DNA of 37,206 nt from Leptospira adleri (GCF_002811985.1 NZ_NPDU01000042.1:1-37206), one strand, 5' to 3'; numbered from the stretch's first letter, positions 19,355 through 32,133 are shown. Made by a program: numbers and translations. Notes: generated by a model not told the origin, from the sequence alone.

Positions 19355-20716
19355 ATGAATCCAATCAAAAAACTTAGAATCGAGGCCGGAAATTTGAACG
19401 GGAAGAATCGAATCATTCCTTATCGTAAGGAATCTGGAACGAAAGGAGGCATTCTTATCGGAATGAAGTTTTTACTATTTCTGATTCTTTCCATCATTTT
19501 CTTGATTCATTGCGGGAAGTCCGGACAAATTCGTTTTTTTAAGGACCAGGCTTATCACTTTCAAACCTTACGCGCGTTAAACGACATTAGGGCCGATGGA
19601 GCGGATACCGGAGAGGTTTTCGAGGCGGTCCGTCAGATTCGGGAAGGCGATTCCGAAAGTTGGTTCTTGACTTGGGAAGCTCTGGCAGAGCGAGTTTTGG
19701 AAAGAGGTGAAAAAATAAAGAATCCGATGAGCCGAGGTTATGCCTATCTTCGCGCTCATAACTATGTAAGAACCGCGGAATTTTTTCTCTCTCCGGAAGA
19801 TAAAAGAAGGCTTCCTTCTTTTCAAAAAGGTGTGGATCTTTTTTACAAGGGTTTGGATACGCTCTTGGTCCGTTACGAACGGATCAAGATTCCGTACGAA
19901 GGTAAACAACTCAATGCGGTTTATTATCCAGGTCCGGCGGGTTTCGAAAAAAAGCCGTTGATCGTTCTTGTGGGAGGTTTTGATTCCACATTGGAAGAAT
20001 TGTATTTTGTCTTAGTGAAGAGCGCGTTTGAACGCGGTTACGGAGTTCTTACCTACGAAGGCCCGGGACAAGGTTCCGCGATTAGAACACAAAACTTAGG
20101 ATTTATTCCGGAATGGGAAAAGCCGACCAAGATCGTAATCGATGCCTTCCTTTCAAAACATTCGAAGCCGAAGGAAATGATTTTGGTAGGCATGAGTTTG
20201 GGAGGATACTTGGCTCCGCGTGCGGCGGCCTTTGACGATCGATTTTCGGGAGTTGTGGCTTACGACGTCTTGTACGATTTCGGGGAAGTGGCGGAGAATA
20301 CGGTTCCAAGTTTCGTTCTCTGGTTAAAAAAGAATCGATACGACGGTCTCATCGAAGTTTTAGTTTCGATTAAATCCGCGTTTTCTCCCAGTTTCGCCTG
20401 GGGAGTTAAGAACGGGCGATGGACTCTGAAAACGGAGAACGCAAGGGAAACGTTAGACGCTTTTTCAAAGTATTCTTTGGAAACCGTCGCTTCCCAAATC
20501 AAACAAGACGTTCTGATTCTTGCGGGAACCGAAGATCATTTTATCCCGCTCAAACAAGTGGAAGATTTTAAATCGAAGTTAACGAACGCAAAGAGCGTTA
20601 CAACGGTGATTTACGATAGAGCATCGGGTGGCGCGGAACACTGTCAGTTCGGGGCTCAATCTCTCTGGCACGCTGATTTTTTTGATTGGATGCTGAGATT
20701 TTCGGATAAGAAATAA
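19355..20716 (+). CDS. Alpha/beta hydrolase with N-terminal lipoprotein-like segment
   Basis: A 453-residue alpha/beta hydrolase. Catalytic triad candidates: Ser281 in GMSLGG, Asp394 in GTEDHFIP and His429 in AEHCQ. The oxyanion-side motif GGFDST (207-212) and GPGQG (236-240) are present. The helical region at about 65-170, before the core, resembles the cap of FrsA-like / 2,6-dihydroxypseudooxynicotine hydrolase-type esterases. ATG 19355 follows a strong AGGAGG. Residues 37-53 (MKFLLFLILSIIFLIHC) look like a lipoprotein signal, so either ATG 19463 is the true start or the protein carries an odd 36-residue leader. Its expression is probably controlled by the divergent TetR. Confidence 0.87.
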   Translation: MNPIKKLRIEAGNLNGKNRIIPYRKESGTKGGILIGMKFLLFLILSIIFLIHCGKSGQIRFFKDQAYHFQTLRALNDIRADGADTGEVFEAVRQIREGDSESWFLTWEALAERVLERGEKIKNPMSRGYAYLRAHNYVRTAEFFLSPEDKRRLPSFQKGVDLFYKGLDTLLVRYERIKIPYEGKQLNAVYYPGPAGFEKKPLIVLVGGFDSTLEELYFVLVKSAFERGYGVLTYEGPGQGSAIRTQNLGFIPEWEKPTKIVIDAFLSKHSKPKEMILVGMSLGGYLAPRAAAFDDRFSGVVAYDVLYDFGEVAENTVPSFVLWLKKNRYDGLIEVLVSIKSAFSPSFAWGVKNGRWTLKTENARETLDAFSKYSLETVASQIKQDVLILAGTEDHFIPLKQVEDFKSKLTNAKSVTTVIYDRASGGAEHCQFGAQSLWHADFFDWMLRFSDKK

Positions 20717-21093
20717 ATTATTTCAATTCGTTTGAATGTTAAAAATTAGAGAAAGGGAGCCTTGTTAGAAAATTCTCTCAGGGCTTTCTCATTCTTCCCT
20801 TTTTTAATCCGAAATGAATTTTGCGAAGGTCTCCGTTTCCAATGTCGACGGCCGATTTACCGTTATTCGGTAAAACCGATCTTGTTGTTTTGGACCGACC
20901 GATCGCTCTTAGAATGAGGTCGTTTGTTGTGTCGGGGAAGATTTTTGATCCTTACATTTTTTCAATCGAATCGAAAAGTCGGGGTTTTGGCTTTGGGTAG
21001 TTCCCGCAATACGGTGATTCCCTATAGACGAGAACGATTTTCGGATGTAGTATGAGTTTTGTCATTCGAGTGAATGGCAAGAGAGAAATTCCA
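20717..21093. other. Intergenic region downstream of the hydrolase
   Basis: No gene is supported. It contains a hairpin TTTACCG-TTATT-CGGTAAA (20856-20874) with no T-run. A 52-codon ATG frame at 20842-21000 lacks a ribosome binding site and protein-like features. The promoter for the next lipoprotein gene should be near the right end. Confidence 0.4.
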
Positions 21094-21402
21094 ATGAAAG
21101 CAAACGTAAGAATTCTGTTTCCATTTCTGGGGATTTTTAGTTTTCTCGTTTTTTTCGGTATGAGTTGTCAGCCGTATTTATATCGAAATTACAACGACTG
21201 CGCCGCGAACTACGCTGGAAATTGCGAGGGCTATCGCGGTTATTCTTCTTATGGATATCAAAACCGTGCGGGATATCCGAATTACTATCGAAATCAGTCT
21301 TATGGTACGTTCGGAACCGGCGGCGGTTATCGGCACAACCCGATGCACATTCCTTCCGGTAGATTTCACAATCTCGGCCGTCCGAGTCATTGGAAACTTT
21401 AG
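21094..21402 (+). CDS. Tyr/Gly/Asn-rich putative lipoprotein
   Basis: A 102-residue protein from ATG 21094; an in-frame ATG at 21052 would add 14 polar residues before the signal sequence. The signal peptide (MKANVRILFPFLGIFSFLVFFGMSC) ends in a credible lipobox, so the protein is probably lipidated. The mature part is short and low in complexity: many Tyr, Gly, Asn and Arg, repeated Y-R-N/G-Y motifs (YRNYND, YRGYSSYGYQNR, YPNYYRNQSYG) and a His-rich end. Such sequences are often disordered or adhesive surface peptides. No family is recognised. It converges with the radical SAM gene, 12 bp away. Confidence 0.6.
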   Translation: MKANVRILFPFLGIFSFLVFFGMSCQPYLYRNYNDCAANYAGNCEGYRGYSSYGYQNRAGYPNYYRNQSYGTFGTGGGYRHNPMHIPSGRFHNLGRPSHWKL

Positions 21403-21414
21403 AACGGAGAATTT

Positions 21415-22734
<1,320 letters not shown>

Positions 22735-22935
22735 CTCTAATTAGACAATCTTCCCGAAGGAACCGAAATTACACGCAGTTTTTTTGAGAGAGAAACCTCC
22801 GTTTTTGATCAAACCACGTTTCTGTCGTTCTCGTTCTAATCGTTAAATAGAAATCGTTTCGCGTCCTAAAAACAAGTTTCTTTCCCATTTGTGAAATCCT
22901 GTTGACCCACGGAGGGAAAAAAGTAGGAAAGAATC

Positions 22936-24141
22936 ATGTTTTTTAAAACTACATCGTTTCGCGTCTTCCCTCCGGTCTTTTTGTTCTTATTTGCCTCCTT
23001 CCATTCTTCGCTCCTCGCAAAGAATCCAACCGGAGCATCTAAAAAAGTTTCCAAGGAATCCAAAATCTCCGCGATTCCCTGGTATACGACCGTTGCGGGG
23101 GGATTTCAAGAACCTACGGACATTCAATTTTTTCCAGGCGATTCCAACCGGATGATCGTTTTGGAAAAACGTGGTAGGATGGTGGAATTCGATCTCGCCA
23201 AAAAACAAAAAACGATCCGCGCCGACTTTACGGGACAAGTGGAAACTCTTTCCGAGGAGGGACTTCTCGGACTTGCATTTTCTCCGGATTTTGCGACGGA
23301 TTCTAAATTCTTTGTTCACGTAGTCGTAAAGGAAAACGGCAAAGATCATTCTAAAATTTTAGAATTCGAATGGAAATCCGATTCTATTCAAAGAATCGAG
23401 GACGCAAAACGGACCGTATTAAAAGTAGAACAACCTTATTCCAATCACAACGGGGGTCAGATCGCCTTCGGACCGGATCGAAAACTCTATATCGGTTTTG
23501 GAGACGGGGGCGGCGCGAATGATCCTTATAAAAACGGACAAAATCCGGGAACTTTCTTGGGAAAACTGCTCCGTATTGCACCGAATTCTAAACTTGTGGG
23601 CGCTCCTTACAAGGTTCCGGAAGACAATCCTTTCCTAAGTAAACCCGGATATTTACCCGAAATTTGGGCGTATGGACTCAGAAATCCCTGGAGATTTTCC
23701 TTTGATTCCCTTACCGGGGAATTGTATTTAGCCGACGTAGGGCAAAATTCTTTTGAGGAAATCGACTTGGTTCAAAAAGGAGGGAACTACGGGTGGAATA
23801 TCAAAGAAGGCTTTCACTGTTTTAAGTCCAATCCAGGGTGCTCGTTACCCGGAATCGCGGACCCAATCCACGAATATCCGAGGGAAGAAGGGCATTCTAT
23901 CACCGGAGGCTACGTTTACAGAGGCAAGGAACTCCCTAAACTCGTAGGTTCCTACGTTTATGGAGACTTTGTTACGGGAAGAATCTGGGTTTTGAGGCAG
24001 AAAAATGGTAAAAAAATATCGAATGACCTTCTCTTCCAGGTACCATTCCAAATTAGCACCTTCGGACAGGACGGAAAAGGCGAAATTTATTTTGCCGATT
24101 TTGGGTCAGGAAATATATTGCATTTCGTAAAAAAAAATTGA
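22936..24141 (+). CDS. PQQ-dependent sugar dehydrogenase-like protein (GSDH/HHIP beta-propeller)
   Basis: A 401-residue exported six-bladed propeller of the glucose/sorbosone dehydrogenase family (soluble PQQ glucose dehydrogenase and aldose sugar dehydrogenase type). After a signal peptide (cleavage near LLA, residue 28) come EPTDIQF, EEGLLGLAFSPDF, the conserved YSNHNGGQIAFGPDRKLYIGFGDGG, WAYGLRNPWRFSFD, ADVGQNSFEEIDLVQKGGNYGWNIKEG and a final GDFVTGRIW / GEIYFADFGSG blade. The family oxidises sugars in the periplasm using PQQ and Ca2+. Whether this host makes PQQ is not visible here. ATG 22936 is the first start after the divergent gap; the stop lies within the next gene's promoter. Confidence 0.9.
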   Translation: MFFKTTSFRVFPPVFLFLFASFHSSLLAKNPTGASKKVSKESKISAIPWYTTVAGGFQEPTDIQFFPGDSNRMIVLEKRGRMVEFDLAKKQKTIRADFTGQVETLSEEGLLGLAFSPDFATDSKFFVHVVVKENGKDHSKILEFEWKSDSIQRIEDAKRTVLKVEQPYSNHNGGQIAFGPDRKLYIGFGDGGGANDPYKNGQNPGTFLGKLLRIAPNSKLVGAPYKVPEDNPFLSKPGYLPEIWAYGLRNPWRFSFDSLTGELYLADVGQNSFEEIDLVQKGGNYGWNIKEGFHCFKSNPGCSLPGIADPIHEYPREEGHSITGGYVYRGKELPKLVGSYVYGDFVTGRIWVLRQKNGKKISNDLLFQVPFQISTFGQDGKGEIYFADFGSGNILHFVKKN

Positions 24142-24166
24142 AAGAATTGGAAAATCCGATTATGTT
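24138..24166 (+). promoter_or_regulatory. Sigma-70-type promoter of the FecR lipoprotein gene
   Basis: TTGAAA (24138-24143), a 17-bp spacer and TATGTT (24161-24166) predict a start near 24173. The -35 box overlaps the stop of the sugar dehydrogenase, so the lipoprotein gene is transcribed independently with a leader of about 65 nt. Confidence 0.6.
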
Positions 24167-24196
24167 GCCTGTTGAGTAACATAGATAGAGGCTGCC

Positions 24197-24238
<42 letters not shown>

Positions 24239-24240
24239 GT

Positions 24241-25480
<1,240 letters not shown>

Positions 25481-25995
25481 TTTGTACGGACAATTGTTTA
25501 CACAAATGAGTTGGAACAAAACGAGAGGATGTTCCACGGGAAGAAAGTTTGTTTATAACGCCTATTGTTAGAAAGCCTACCGACAAGTTGGAGAACAATG
25601 TAGATTCAACAGAATCCCAGTAGAAATTTTTGTAGAAGCTCCTACATTTACGACTTTATACTTGCAAAAAGTATGATTTTCTGATAGAAAGAAGTCTGCC
25701 CGGAGTTTTCCACCACCGAAACTCAATGATTCGCTCCCTACGAGTCGCTCATCACCCCTCCACCCGAACTCTGAGTGGGGCGCGCGACGTTTTACGAAGA
25801 ATCGTCGGAGTTACGACAGATTCTTTTAAAGATTCCGTTCACTTTGTGGATAAGGTTCTGCGCAGCAAGAGGGTGGTGATCCGACGATAGTTTCTCATAG
25901 AGTCACTTATCGTTTTAGAAGAATTCCCCTTGCGATTCTGGATATAGATTGTAAGAATTGAATCCAGGACTTAAAACGGAAACACAAAGCGAAAA
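25481..25995. other. Intergenic region with repeat-like element
   Basis: No conventional gene is supported over about 515 bases. It includes a near-perfect 16-bp dyad TGTAGAAGCTCCTACA (25631-25646), CACCACC (25711-25717) mirrored by GGTGGTG (25872-25878), and a 54-codon frame from ATG 25726 to TAG 25890. The last is rich in Arg, Val, His and Ser (begins MIRSLRVAHHPSTRTLSG) and has no ribosome binding site. The composition looks more like a dispersed non-coding element than a gene. Confidence 0.45.
25701..25885. repeat. Candidate dispersed element with inverted-repeat ends
   Basis: The left end CGGAGTTTTCCACCACC and right end GGTGGTGATCCGACG are imperfect inverted repeats of each other, enclosing about 150 bp that includes CCCCTCCACCCG and GAGTGGGGCGCG. 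I recall similar text in leptospiral intergenic regions, but this cannot be verified here. No transposase and no target-site duplication were identified. Confidence 0.35.
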
Positions 25996-27144
25996 TTGGA
26001 ATTCTTAGAGATCTATCTACCGATTCTCGGTCTATTGCTATTCTCCATCACCTTCTACTTGGCTTTGAAGTTAAAAAGTCTGTCCTCTTTCTTAGATGGG
26101 ATTTCTTCTCAATACCGCTTACACCACTGGTTTGGAATTTTTACGACGCTTTTCGTTTTCGCCCACGTCATCTTTGAGACCGTTTCATTTCCGGAAATAC
26201 TTATTATCTGGGATGAACCCTCCGTCTTAACGGGAGAGATCGGCTTTCTGATCTACTCGTTGAGTATTGTCTTCGCATTTTGGAAGTTGGAAAAATATCG
26301 CCCCTGGTTTGTGATTCATCTTTTTTTGATTCCTTCGTATTTCCTCACCGTCATTCACGGTTATCTCTTTCTTTCCGAAGAATCTTCGCACAAGATCTTA
26401 TTTTTCATTTGTGTAATTTTGGGTCTTGGAAGTATTCTCGCGATTCTTCTTAGAAACTGGAGTGGAAATTGCTGGAAAATTCAAAAGATAAACCGAATCT
26501 CCGATTCTTCCATTGAATTGGATCTGATCCCTGAATCCGAAAAACAAATATCCCGTGAAGAATATACAGCGGGCGCGATTCTTTATCTCCGTTTTTTAGG
26601 AAAAGAATACTCTTCTGATTGGCATCCTTTTTCGATCGCCTCCTGCTCAAAAAGCGATTTGCTTCGGGTAAGAATCAAAAGCCTAGGAAAGGATACAAGA
26701 CAGTTGTTAAAATCGATTCCCGGAGACAAAATCAAAGCATTGGGTCCGTTTCAGGAGTTGAAAATCGATTGGCAAAAGGATCAGGTCTGGATCGCGGGTG
26801 GAATCGGAATTGCCCCTTTTTTAGGAAAAGCGAGATGTTTAGAATTTCGTTCCTCCGGGAAGATTCAACTTTTGTATTTTTTTTCGGATCCAAATGATTT
26901 ATCTGTCCGAGCCGAGTTGGAAGAAATTTCAAAAAAATATGCTCAGTTTCAATATCGTCTTGAAGAGGTTCCACAAAAACAGCATCCGGATCTTTCCATT
27001 CTGAATCCGTATTTTTCTAAAAATACAAATGCGGAATATCTTATCTGCGGACCGCCAATGTTTATGAAAACCGTTCGAAGATACTTGCACTCTCAAGGTA
27101 TTTCAAATAAAAAGATTCATTCAGAGGAATTTTCCCCATGGTAA
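25996..27144 (+). CDS. Ferric-reductase-like membrane flavoprotein (FRD/FNR type)
   Basis: A 382-residue inner-membrane protein: about five hydrophobic helices in residues 1-155 with histidines suited to heme binding (His43-His44, His57, His108, His121), then a cytoplasmic ferredoxin-NADP reductase module. FAD-binding shows as WHPFSI (209-214), NAD(P) binding as AGGIGIAPFLGK (267-278), and the C-terminal CGPPMFM. It should pass electrons from NAD(P)H via FAD and heme across the membrane. The start is TTG 25996, with a weak ribosome binding site; the first in-frame ATG would be well inside. The last seven bases overlap the cytochrome b5-like gene, which is the likely electron acceptor. Confidence 0.82.
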   Translation: MEFLEIYLPILGLLLFSITFYLALKLKSLSSFLDGISSQYRLHHWFGIFTTLFVFAHVIFETVSFPEILIIWDEPSVLTGEIGFLIYSLSIVFAFWKLEKYRPWFVIHLFLIPSYFLTVIHGYLFLSEESSHKILFFICVILGLGSILAILLRNWSGNCWKIQKINRISDSSIELDLIPESEKQISREEYTAGAILYLRFLGKEYSSDWHPFSIASCSKSDLLRVRIKSLGKDTRQLLKSIPGDKIKALGPFQELKIDWQKDQVWIAGGIGIAPFLGKARCLEFRSSGKIQLLYFFSDPNDLSVRAELEEISKKYAQFQYRLEEVPQKQHPDLSILNPYFSKNTNAEYLICGPPMFMKTVRRYLHSQGISNKKIHSEEFSPW

Positions 27145-27449
27145 AATATTTTGTTATAATCGGAGTTTGTCTCCTAACGCCCGTCTGGCCGAAAGATAAA
27201 ACCATCTCAATGGAAGAATTAAAACTTCACAACACGAGTACAAGCTGTTGGATCCTGATCGAAAAGAGCGTTTACGACGTTACCGAATATATTACCGTCC
27301 ACGACTCCCTTCGATACGATATTCGGAAATGGTGCGGGACCGATTCCACAATGGCGTATTCAAAAAAAGATCAATCCGGAAAAAGTCATTCGAAAAAAGC
27401 CGACTTACTTTTAAGAAAATACAAAATCGGACTCTATCAGTTCGATTGA
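27138..27449 (+). CDS. Exported cytochrome b5-like heme-binding protein
   Basis: A 103-residue protein with an N-terminal signal (YFVIIGVCLLTPVWP) and a small cytochrome b5-type domain: SMEELKLHNTSTSCWILIEKSVYDVTEYI, the first heme His at 55 (VHDSL, in place of the classical HPGG), then KWCGTDSTMAY and the second His at 84 (SHSKKADLLLRKYKIG). Cys37 and Cys66 could form a disulfide outside the cytoplasm. It overlaps the upstream reductase by 7 bp, so translation is coupled and the two products very likely exchange electrons in the periplasm. The final acceptor is unknown. Confidence 0.82.
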   Translation: MVKYFVIIGVCLLTPVWPKDKTISMEELKLHNTSTSCWILIEKSVYDVTEYITVHDSLRYDIRKWCGTDSTMAYSKKDQSGKSHSKKADLLLRKYKIGLYQFD

Positions 27450-27535
27450 TTTTTTTGAATCCGAAGTTCTAAAACTTCCTTTTTACCTTGAGAGTTGCTA
27501 CGAACGATAAATCCATTCTCCAAAATAAACTCGAT

Positions 27536-27832
27536 TCAATCGAACTTCTGATTCCAAAGCGAAAGAATCGAATCTAAAACTTCTTCCATATCCAAAAGCA
27601 TTACTTGCTCTTTCCAGTGAAGAATCATCTTATTTTTTCCAAAACGATTGATTTCCGCCCAGTGCGCCGAAACTTCCGGGATGAGGTTGATCGTCTTTTC
27701 GAAAAGATCCTTTACTTCGGATTTGCTAACCGGACCTTCTTTTCCGGAAAGAAATTGAATGATCGAATGATATAAGATTTTCTTAATTTCCTCGGGCGGA
27801 GGTTGAGCTGTAGAACCTTCTAAAGAGCCCAT
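27536..27832 (-). CDS. Small hypothetical protein overlapping lipA
   Basis: A 98-residue soluble protein from ATG 27832, whose first 13 bases lie inside the end of lipA in another frame. A longer version (to 28039) would run antiframe through lipA and is not credible. It has a helical N-terminal half (PPPEEIKKILYHSIIQFL, VKDLFEKTINLI) and a Trp-containing C-terminal half (HWAEINRFGKNKMILHWKEQVMLLDMEEVLDSIL). No family recognised. The overlap predicts co-translation with lipoyl synthase. Confidence 0.6.
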   Translation of the reverse strand: MGSLEGSTAQPPPEEIKKILYHSIIQFLSGKEGPVSKSEVKDLFEKTINLIPEVSAHWAEINRFGKNKMILHWKEQVMLLDMEEVLDSILSLWNQKFD

Positions 27833-28725
27833 GAGACTTGCTCGTCGGCGTGATACGAACTTCTTACCAAAGGACCGGAGAAGACTCCCTTGAATCCGAT
27901 GGACTTTCCGTAGATTCTCAGTTCCTTGAATACTTCGGGGGAAATATATTCTTTTACGGGAAGATGCGTCGGAGTCGGCTGCAGATACTGTCCCAACGTA
28001 AGAAGGGAAACTCCGACCGCCGCGAGGTCCCGCATACATTCTTTGACTTCTTCTATCGTTTCTCCCATTCCCAAAATCAAACCGCTCTTCGTCAGAAAGC
28101 CTTGTTCTCCGGCGATCTTCAGTACTTCCAGGGATCGGTCGTATCTTTTTTGAGGAGCTACTTCCGGAAAAAGTCTTTTTACCGTTTCTACGTTGTGATT
28201 GAATACGTCGGGCTTGGACTGAAAGATGATTTCTAAAGATTCCTTCTTCACTTTGAGATCCGGAACCAAAAATTCGATCTTACAATCGGGAAGGCCTTCT
28301 CGGATTTTTACCAAAGTTTCCGCAAAGTGCGCGGCTCCACCGTCTTCTAAATCGTCCCGATTGACTGCGGTGAGGACGACGTGTTTGAGCCCGAGCGCGA
28401 TCGCGGATTCCGCTACTCTTTGCGGTTCTCCTTTGTCGAGAGGTTTCGGTCTTCCGGAAGCAACGTCGCAATAAGAACAACGCCGCGTGCAGATATCTCC
28501 TCCCAACATATACGTCGCGGTCTTGCGGGACCAACAATGATTGAGATTGGGACAGGACGCGCTTTCACAAACCGTATTGAGTTTTTTTTCTTCCAGAGAT
28601 CCTCGCACGATCTCGACCGGATTGTTCCCGGGATCGGGAAAGGTAAGTTTTACTTTGAGCCATTCCGGTTTTTCAGGAGCTTCTTGGATAGAATGAGTGC
28701 GGGGCTTTTTTTTAAGAGGATTCAT
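27820..28725 (-). CDS. lipA: Lipoyl synthase
   Basis: A 301-residue radical SAM enzyme that inserts two sulfurs into protein-bound octanoate to make lipoyl groups for pyruvate and 2-oxoglutarate dehydrogenases and the glycine cleavage system. Both cluster sets are present: auxiliary Cys53, Cys58 and Cys64 (CESASCPNLNHC) and radical-SAM Cys79, Cys83 and Cys86 (CTRRCSYC). GGAAHF and the C-terminal RSSYHADE, which supplies the conserved serine ligand, are intact. Standard length, ATG start. No lipB is next to it in this window. The downstream small gene overlaps it by 13 bp. Confidence 0.97.
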   Translation of the reverse strand: MNPLKKKPRTHSIQEAPEKPEWLKVKLTFPDPGNNPVEIVRGSLEEKKLNTVCESASCPNLNHCWSRKTATYMLGGDICTRRCSYCDVASGRPKPLDKGEPQRVAESAIALGLKHVVLTAVNRDDLEDGGAAHFAETLVKIREGLPDCKIEFLVPDLKVKKESLEIIFQSKPDVFNHNVETVKRLFPEVAPQKRYDRSLEVLKIAGEQGFLTKSGLILGMGETIEEVKECMRDLAAVGVSLLTLGQYLQPTPTHLPVKEYISPEVFKELRIYGKSIGFKGVFSGPLVRSSYHADEQVSWAL

Positions 28726-28830
28726 CGTAACTTAGACCGAAAAAAGATCGGACCTTACGCTTCTATCCTGGCCGGGCGAAGAACGAGGTCAACGAAGTTT
28801 TAGGTAGAAGATTTTCGGAATCTTTCTGAA

Positions 28831-29576
28831 ATGGATGAATCGATGAAGTCTCAGGACGATTTACCCCCTAAGGACGGAATCCGACTCAATCGCTATCTCG
28901 CGGATTGTGGTCTTGGGTCCAGAAGAAAAGCAGAAGAGTGGATCCTCAAGGGACAAATCGAGATCAACGGAAAACAAGTCACCGATCTTGCGGTCCGTGT
29001 CCTGCCGGAGATCGATGTGGTTTCTTTTCGGGGAAAGGTGGTTCGACCGGATCGGGAACCGAGACAACTTCTAATTCTCAACAAACCTGCAGGTTATCTT
29101 TGCTCGCACGGGGACCGATTTCACGAAAAGACGGTCTTTTCCATTCTTCCGGAAAAGTTTAAAAATTATAAGATTGCGGGAAGATTGGATTTAAACTCAA
29201 GGGGACTTCTTCTTTTGACAAACGACGGCGAGCTCGCGCAGAGAATTTCCCATCCGTCCAACGGTTCCGAAAAGGAATACTTAGTCCGGTTGAAATTCGA
29301 CCCGGGAGAAAAGGAGATCCAAGCCGCTTTTCAAAAGGGGATTTTAGATGCAGGGGAAATTCTGCGTGCGAAGATGGTTAAACTCGTCCCCGGGAAAGAC
29401 TGCGTCTATCGAGTGATTCTCGGAGAGGGAAAAAAAAGACAAATCAGAAGAATGTTCCACTCGTTGGGAACACACGTGTTGGATCTGCAGAGGATTCGAG
29501 TTGGATCGATTCAATTAGAAAAGCTAAATCTTCCGGAAGGTAAATATCTTCTGAAAGACGCGGTTGGGGTTTGGGA

Positions 29577-29580
<4 letters not shown>
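28831..29580 (+). CDS. RsuA/RluB-family pseudouridine synthase
   Basis: A 249-residue RNA pseudouridine synthase of the RsuA/RluB/E/F group, modifying rRNA. An S4 RNA-binding domain (about 16-62: IRLNRYLADCGLGSRRKAEEWI, INGKQV) is followed by the catalytic domain with LNKPAGYLCS (83-92) and the active site AGRLDLNSRGLLLLTNDGE, catalytic Asp120, then GKKRQIRRMF near the end. RluB is the likeliest assignment from length and S4 presence, but the uridine target cannot be read. ATG 28831 is the first of two close starts. The stop overlaps the next gene's ATG (ATGA). Confidence 0.93.
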
Positions 29581-30995
<1,415 letters not shown>

Positions 30996-31003
30996 GCGGT
31001 ATT

Positions 31004-32038
31004 ATGAAACGAATTTATATTTATTACCCGGTTATCTTTTTGATTTTTGTGTTTTGTTTGGATAAGATCTTTACGATCGAATATTTCCGGAAGAATTTTA
31101 TACAAGCGGGAAACACCGTCTATTATACGCAGAGAAAATCCTTGTTTGAAAAAATGAATCGAGACAAGGATCTTAAAGAGCGTTCTCTTGCTTTGGCCTT
31201 CGGAGATTCGAGGGCTTATCCGTATTCTGTGGCGGGAATGGATAAAAAGCTTCAGAAGGATTGGATTCTTTATAATTTTTCCGGTCCGCAGGCGGTTCCC
31301 GCGTACGGCTTTTATTGGTTTGAAAAGATCCTGAAACAGGGAATCAAACCCAAGTTGGTTTTTTACGTGGTGAGTCCGGAAGGTTTTGATGATACGAAGG
31401 GAATGTATTATGACCCGTTTCTAAAATACGGAGCCGACGACGAATTCATCTTAAAATATTTGGATCATATTTCCATAGAGGACAGAAAAAAACTCTTTTT
31501 AGACCGTCTATTTGCCGTTAGACGAATCAACCCGGATCTCAAGTTATTTTCCAAAAGATTGCAGGAGGGAAAGTTGTCCGAGTACAATCCTGCCTTGAAC
31601 ACGGATTATCTCGTTCTCAATCTAAATCACGGAGAGCAATTTGCTTATACTACTTTTTTCAACGATCCCGATCGTCTGGAAAAGGACGCGATTCGAATTC
31701 GAAATTTATATCTTTCCAGTTTTACGCTCGGTCAGACTCAATTTTATTTTGTGGAACAATTTCTCAAGTTAGCGAAGGAGAACGACGTAAAAGTCTATTT
31801 GATCTGGCCGAAAGTGTATGAAACGTATCGTAAGAGATTTTACGAATTGGAAATGGAAAAAACCTGGTGGCCAAAGGTCAAAGAACTTTCCAAACAATAC
31901 GGAGCGATTCCGGTGGATTTGAACACGCAGACTTCTTGTGATTTGTTCTACGACGCTTCCCATCAATCGATCATGTGCTTTTTAGAATCCATGAAACTGA
32001 TGATGGATGATTACTACGGAATCAAAAAAAATCCCTGA
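31004..32038 (+). CDS. SGNH-like exported partner of the MBOAT (DUF1574-type)
   Basis: A 344-residue protein with one N-terminal hydrophobic segment (IYIYYPVIFLIFVFCLDKIF), a signal anchor, and a periplasmic domain with SGNH-hydrolase hallmarks: AFGDSRAYPYS carrying the nucleophile Ser69, and FYDASHQS with Asp317 and His320 completing the triad. It resembles DUF1574 proteins common in Leptospira. ATG 31004 is preferred over the TTG at 30992 that shares TTGA with the MBOAT stop. It probably completes acyl transfer started by the MBOAT. The acceptor is unknown. Confidence 0.82.
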   Translation: MKRIYIYYPVIFLIFVFCLDKIFTIEYFRKNFIQAGNTVYYTQRKSLFEKMNRDKDLKERSLALAFGDSRAYPYSVAGMDKKLQKDWILYNFSGPQAVPAYGFYWFEKILKQGIKPKLVFYVVSPEGFDDTKGMYYDPFLKYGADDEFILKYLDHISIEDRKKLFLDRLFAVRRINPDLKLFSKRLQEGKLSEYNPALNTDYLVLNLNHGEQFAYTTFFNDPDRLEKDAIRIRNLYLSSFTLGQTQFYFVEQFLKLAKENDVKVYLIWPKVYETYRKRFYELEMEKTWWPKVKELSKQYGAIPVDLNTQTSCDLFYDASHQSIMCFLESMKLMMDDYYGIKKNP

Positions 32039-32133
32039 CGGATATATCGGGCTTTCCGTTACAAAATGGAATTGTTTTGGAAAGGAAGTTCCGAAGACGA
32101 TTCCGGAGAAATTTTTTAAAACTTAAATTTGTA

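Noticed and set aside
20842..21000. 52-codon ATG frame between the hydrolase and lipoprotein genes
   Set aside because: No ribosome binding site, a hairpin inside it, and no recognisable pattern.
27833..28039. N-terminal extension of the small gene downstream of lipA
   Set aside because: It overlaps lipA in another frame; the internal ATG at 27832 gives a sensible small protein.
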